Assembly: GCA_024762375.1 (NCBI GenBank)
Contig: JANTHQ010000102.1
Location: forward strand, 1-6,762
Direction of reading: 5' to 3'
Source: Anaerolineaceae bacterium
GTDB taxonomy: Bacteria > Chloroflexota > Anaerolineae > 4572-78
DNA length: 6,762 nucleotides
This document shows, one piece after another, positions 5,580-6,762 of the stretch. The position numbers were made by a program, and so were the translations under genes. Numbering within the stretch: the stretch's first letter is position 1; each line of letters starts with the position of its first letter. Below the pieces are notes generated by a model, which saw only the letters and a list, made by a program, of their open reading frames with translations, made no database searches and had not been told where the DNA came from.

Positions 5580-6659
5580 ATGAGTGATATCAAAAAGTTA
5601 CACGATGATTTGCACAATGGAAAATTGACCCGCCGCGAAATTATCCGCGCCGGTGGACTGCTGGGGCTGGGCACGATGGCGTTCGGGCTGGCAGCATGCG
5701 CCCCCGCCGCCGATTCCGGTAAAACCGGCAGCGAACCGAAAGCGGATGAAGTCGTCGCCCCCGCCGCGAAAAAATTCCGCGCGGCATATTCTTCAGTCGG
5801 TTTGGCGGCAAGCTGGGTGGCTCAAGGCGCCGACACCATGAAATTCATCGGCGATTTGGTCGGCATCGAATGGAAAGTGTACGACCCCGCTTTCAGCGTT
5901 GACCAACAGCGGAAAGATATCGAAGATATCGCCAGCCAAGATTGGGATTTCGTCGCCATTCACCCGCTGGCCATCGAAGCGTATGTTGACCCGGTGAAAC
6001 AACTGATTTCGCGCAAAATTCCCGTCATTGACATCGACACCAAACTCACCGATGACCTGAGCACCCTCGACATCGTAACATTCATCGAACCGGACAACGT
6101 GTGGATGGGCGAACAAGTGACCACCAAACTGATGGAAGCCATCGGTTTTAAAGGAAAAGTGGTTCACACACAGGGCGCACTGACGCACACCGGCGCACAG
6201 GGCCGCGCCAAAGGCTTCCACAACATCGTTGACCAGTATCCCGACGTGGAAGTGGTGGACGAAACGCCCGCCGACTGGGACGTGGACAAAACCCGAAAAA
6301 TTTGGGAAGACCTGCTGGTAAAATACCCCGATATCGTCGCCGGGTTCTGCCACAACGATGATATGGCACTCGCCGCGTATGGCGCCGTGAAAGCCGCCGG
6401 CAAAGAAAACCAAATTTACATCGGCGGCGTGGACGGGATGCCCCCTGCCCTGCAAGCCGTCATCGATGGCACACTGACCGCCACCGCAGTGAACCCCACC
6501 GGACGCATTCACGGCGGCGCGACATGGGTCGGCTACAATGTGGTAACGGGCAAAACCCCCGCCGCCAATGTGCCGAAATTCATCCGCGCCGACGGCCCGC
6601 TGGTCACATCGAAGCTGGCACCGGGCTTGCTGTACCTGTCGCAAAACCTGCTCATCTGA
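5580..6659 (+). CDS. ABC transporter sugar-binding protein, Tat-type lipoprotein
   Basis: This is a 359-residue extracytoplasmic solute-binding protein (Peripla_BP_4, RbsB/XylF-like). The N-terminus carries a twin-arginine signal, LTRREIIRAGG (16-26), then a hydrophobic stretch and lipobox LAAC (37-40), so Cys40 should be lipidated after folded export. A Pro/Ala/Lys-rich linker (41-65) leads to the two-lobe domain. That includes VYDPAFSVDQQRKDIEDIAS (100-119), DFVAIHPLA (123-131), KIPVIDID (146-153), GKVVHTQG (192-199), GFCHNDDMALAAYGAVKAAG (255-274), YIGGVDG (280-286, Asp285), TAVNPTGR (302-309), and a typical C-terminal GLLYLSQNLLI. At the last contact it has Asn305 where the first binding protein has Gln, and overall it is clearly divergent from that protein. 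The start at 5580 is set by AAGGAG at 5567-5572. It could be a second receptor for the upstream transporter or the first gene of another one. A 205-base gap and a repeat separate it from mtnK. The ligand is unknown. Confidence 0.93.
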   Translation: MSDIKKLHDDLHNGKLTRREIIRAGGLLGLGTMAFGLAACAPAADSGKTGSEPKADEVVAPAAKKFRAAYSSVGLAASWVAQGADTMKFIGDLVGIEWKVYDPAFSVDQQRKDIEDIASQDWDFVAIHPLAIEAYVDPVKQLISRKIPVIDIDTKLTDDLSTLDIVTFIEPDNVWMGEQVTTKLMEAIGFKGKVVHTQGALTHTGAQGRAKGFHNIVDQYPDVEVVDETPADWDVDKTRKIWEDLLVKYPDIVAGFCHNDDMALAAYGAVKAAGKENQIYIGGVDGMPPALQAVIDGTLTATAVNPTGRIHGGATWVGYNVVTGKTPAANVPKFIRADGPLVTSKLAPGLLYLSQNLLI

Positions 6660-6682
6660 TAGCTTCTTCCTCCTTCTTGGGT

Positions 6683-6712
6683 TGGGGAGGGGCACGGTGG
6701 TGTCCCTCCCCA
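6683..6712 (+). terminator. Strong GC-rich stem-loop after the second binding-protein gene
   Basis: TGGGGAGGGGCAC (6683-6695) pairs with GTGTCCCTCCCCA (6700-6712) over 13 positions with one G-U pair, closing a 4-base loop. It starts 23 bases after the TGA. No T-run follows (CAGAACC), so it may be an mRNA-stabilising or attenuating hairpin and not a classical intrinsic terminator. Its place matches that of the 440-480 hairpin behind the first binding-protein gene. Confidence 0.6.
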
Positions 6713-6739
6713 CAGAACCTATGTTGCATATTCCGTGCG

Positions 6740-6762
6740 CCGTATTTTTATACGAAATACGG
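6740..6762. repeat. Inverted repeat cut by the window end
   Basis: CCGTATTT (6740-6747) and AAATACGG (6755-6762) are exact reverse complements around a 7-base spacer. The right arm reaches the last base, so the true extent is unknown. It could be a hairpin, an operator for the next gene, or part of a larger palindrome. There is too little sequence to choose. Confidence 0.45.

Noticed and set aside
5793..6713. 306-codon open frame on the minus strand within the second binding protein
   Set aside because: Antisense shadow of a well-supported binding-protein gene; its start falls in the GC-rich hairpin and no protein motif is visible.
6724..6754. Possible promoter (TTGCAT with a TTATAC-like -10)
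   Set aside because: The spacing is on the long side, the match is poor, and the downstream gene is outside the window, so it cannot be supported.

Overview
The window holds one co-directional (+ strand) gene cluster. It reads as an import-and-breakdown unit for a modified pentose, most likely 5-methylthioribose (MTR), the sugar left over from S-adenosylmethionine and polyamine metabolism. No gene on the minus strand is supported.

Layout: (1) positions 1-419 are the 3' end of a ribose-type ABC substrate-binding protein gene. (2) Positions 420-508 are a spacer with a perfect 15-bp stem-loop, flanked by a 9-bp direct repeat. (3) Positions 509-2008 encode a tandem-ATPase subunit of the RbsA/MglA/XylG type. 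Its stop overlaps by 4 bases the start of an RbsC-type permease (2005-2976). (4) 16 bases later come an MtnA-family isomerase (2993-4111) and, 9 bases further on, an MtnK-family kinase (4121-5374). (5) Positions 5375-5579 form a leader with an orphan Shine-Dalgarno and a palindromic dispersed repeat, bracketed by an 11-bp direct duplication. (6) Positions 5580-6659 encode a second, divergent substrate-binding protein with a twin-arginine lipoprotein signal. (7) Positions 6660-6762 hold a strong stem-loop and an inverted repeat cut by the window edge.

How the genes fit together: the binding protein captures the sugar outside the membrane. The permease, probably a dimer, and the double-headed ATPase import it. 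MtnK phosphorylates it at C1, and MtnA isomerises the aldose-1-phosphate to the ketose-1-phosphate (methylthioribulose-1-phosphate if the substrate is MTR). The next step, a dehydratase (methionine salvage) or a class II aldolase (DHAP shunt), is not in the window. MtnK and MtnA are recognised with high confidence. The transporter's substrate is inferred from the operon and not shown by the sequence. 5-Deoxyribose is the main alternative.

Organism: a bacterium with moderate GC. The Tat-type lipoprotein signal on a sugar-binding protein, and a dispersed palindrome of the GTCATTGCGAG...CTCGCAATGAC kind, would suit Chloroflexota (Anaerolineae/Caldilineae-like). The repeat also occurs in other phyla, so this assignment is tentative.
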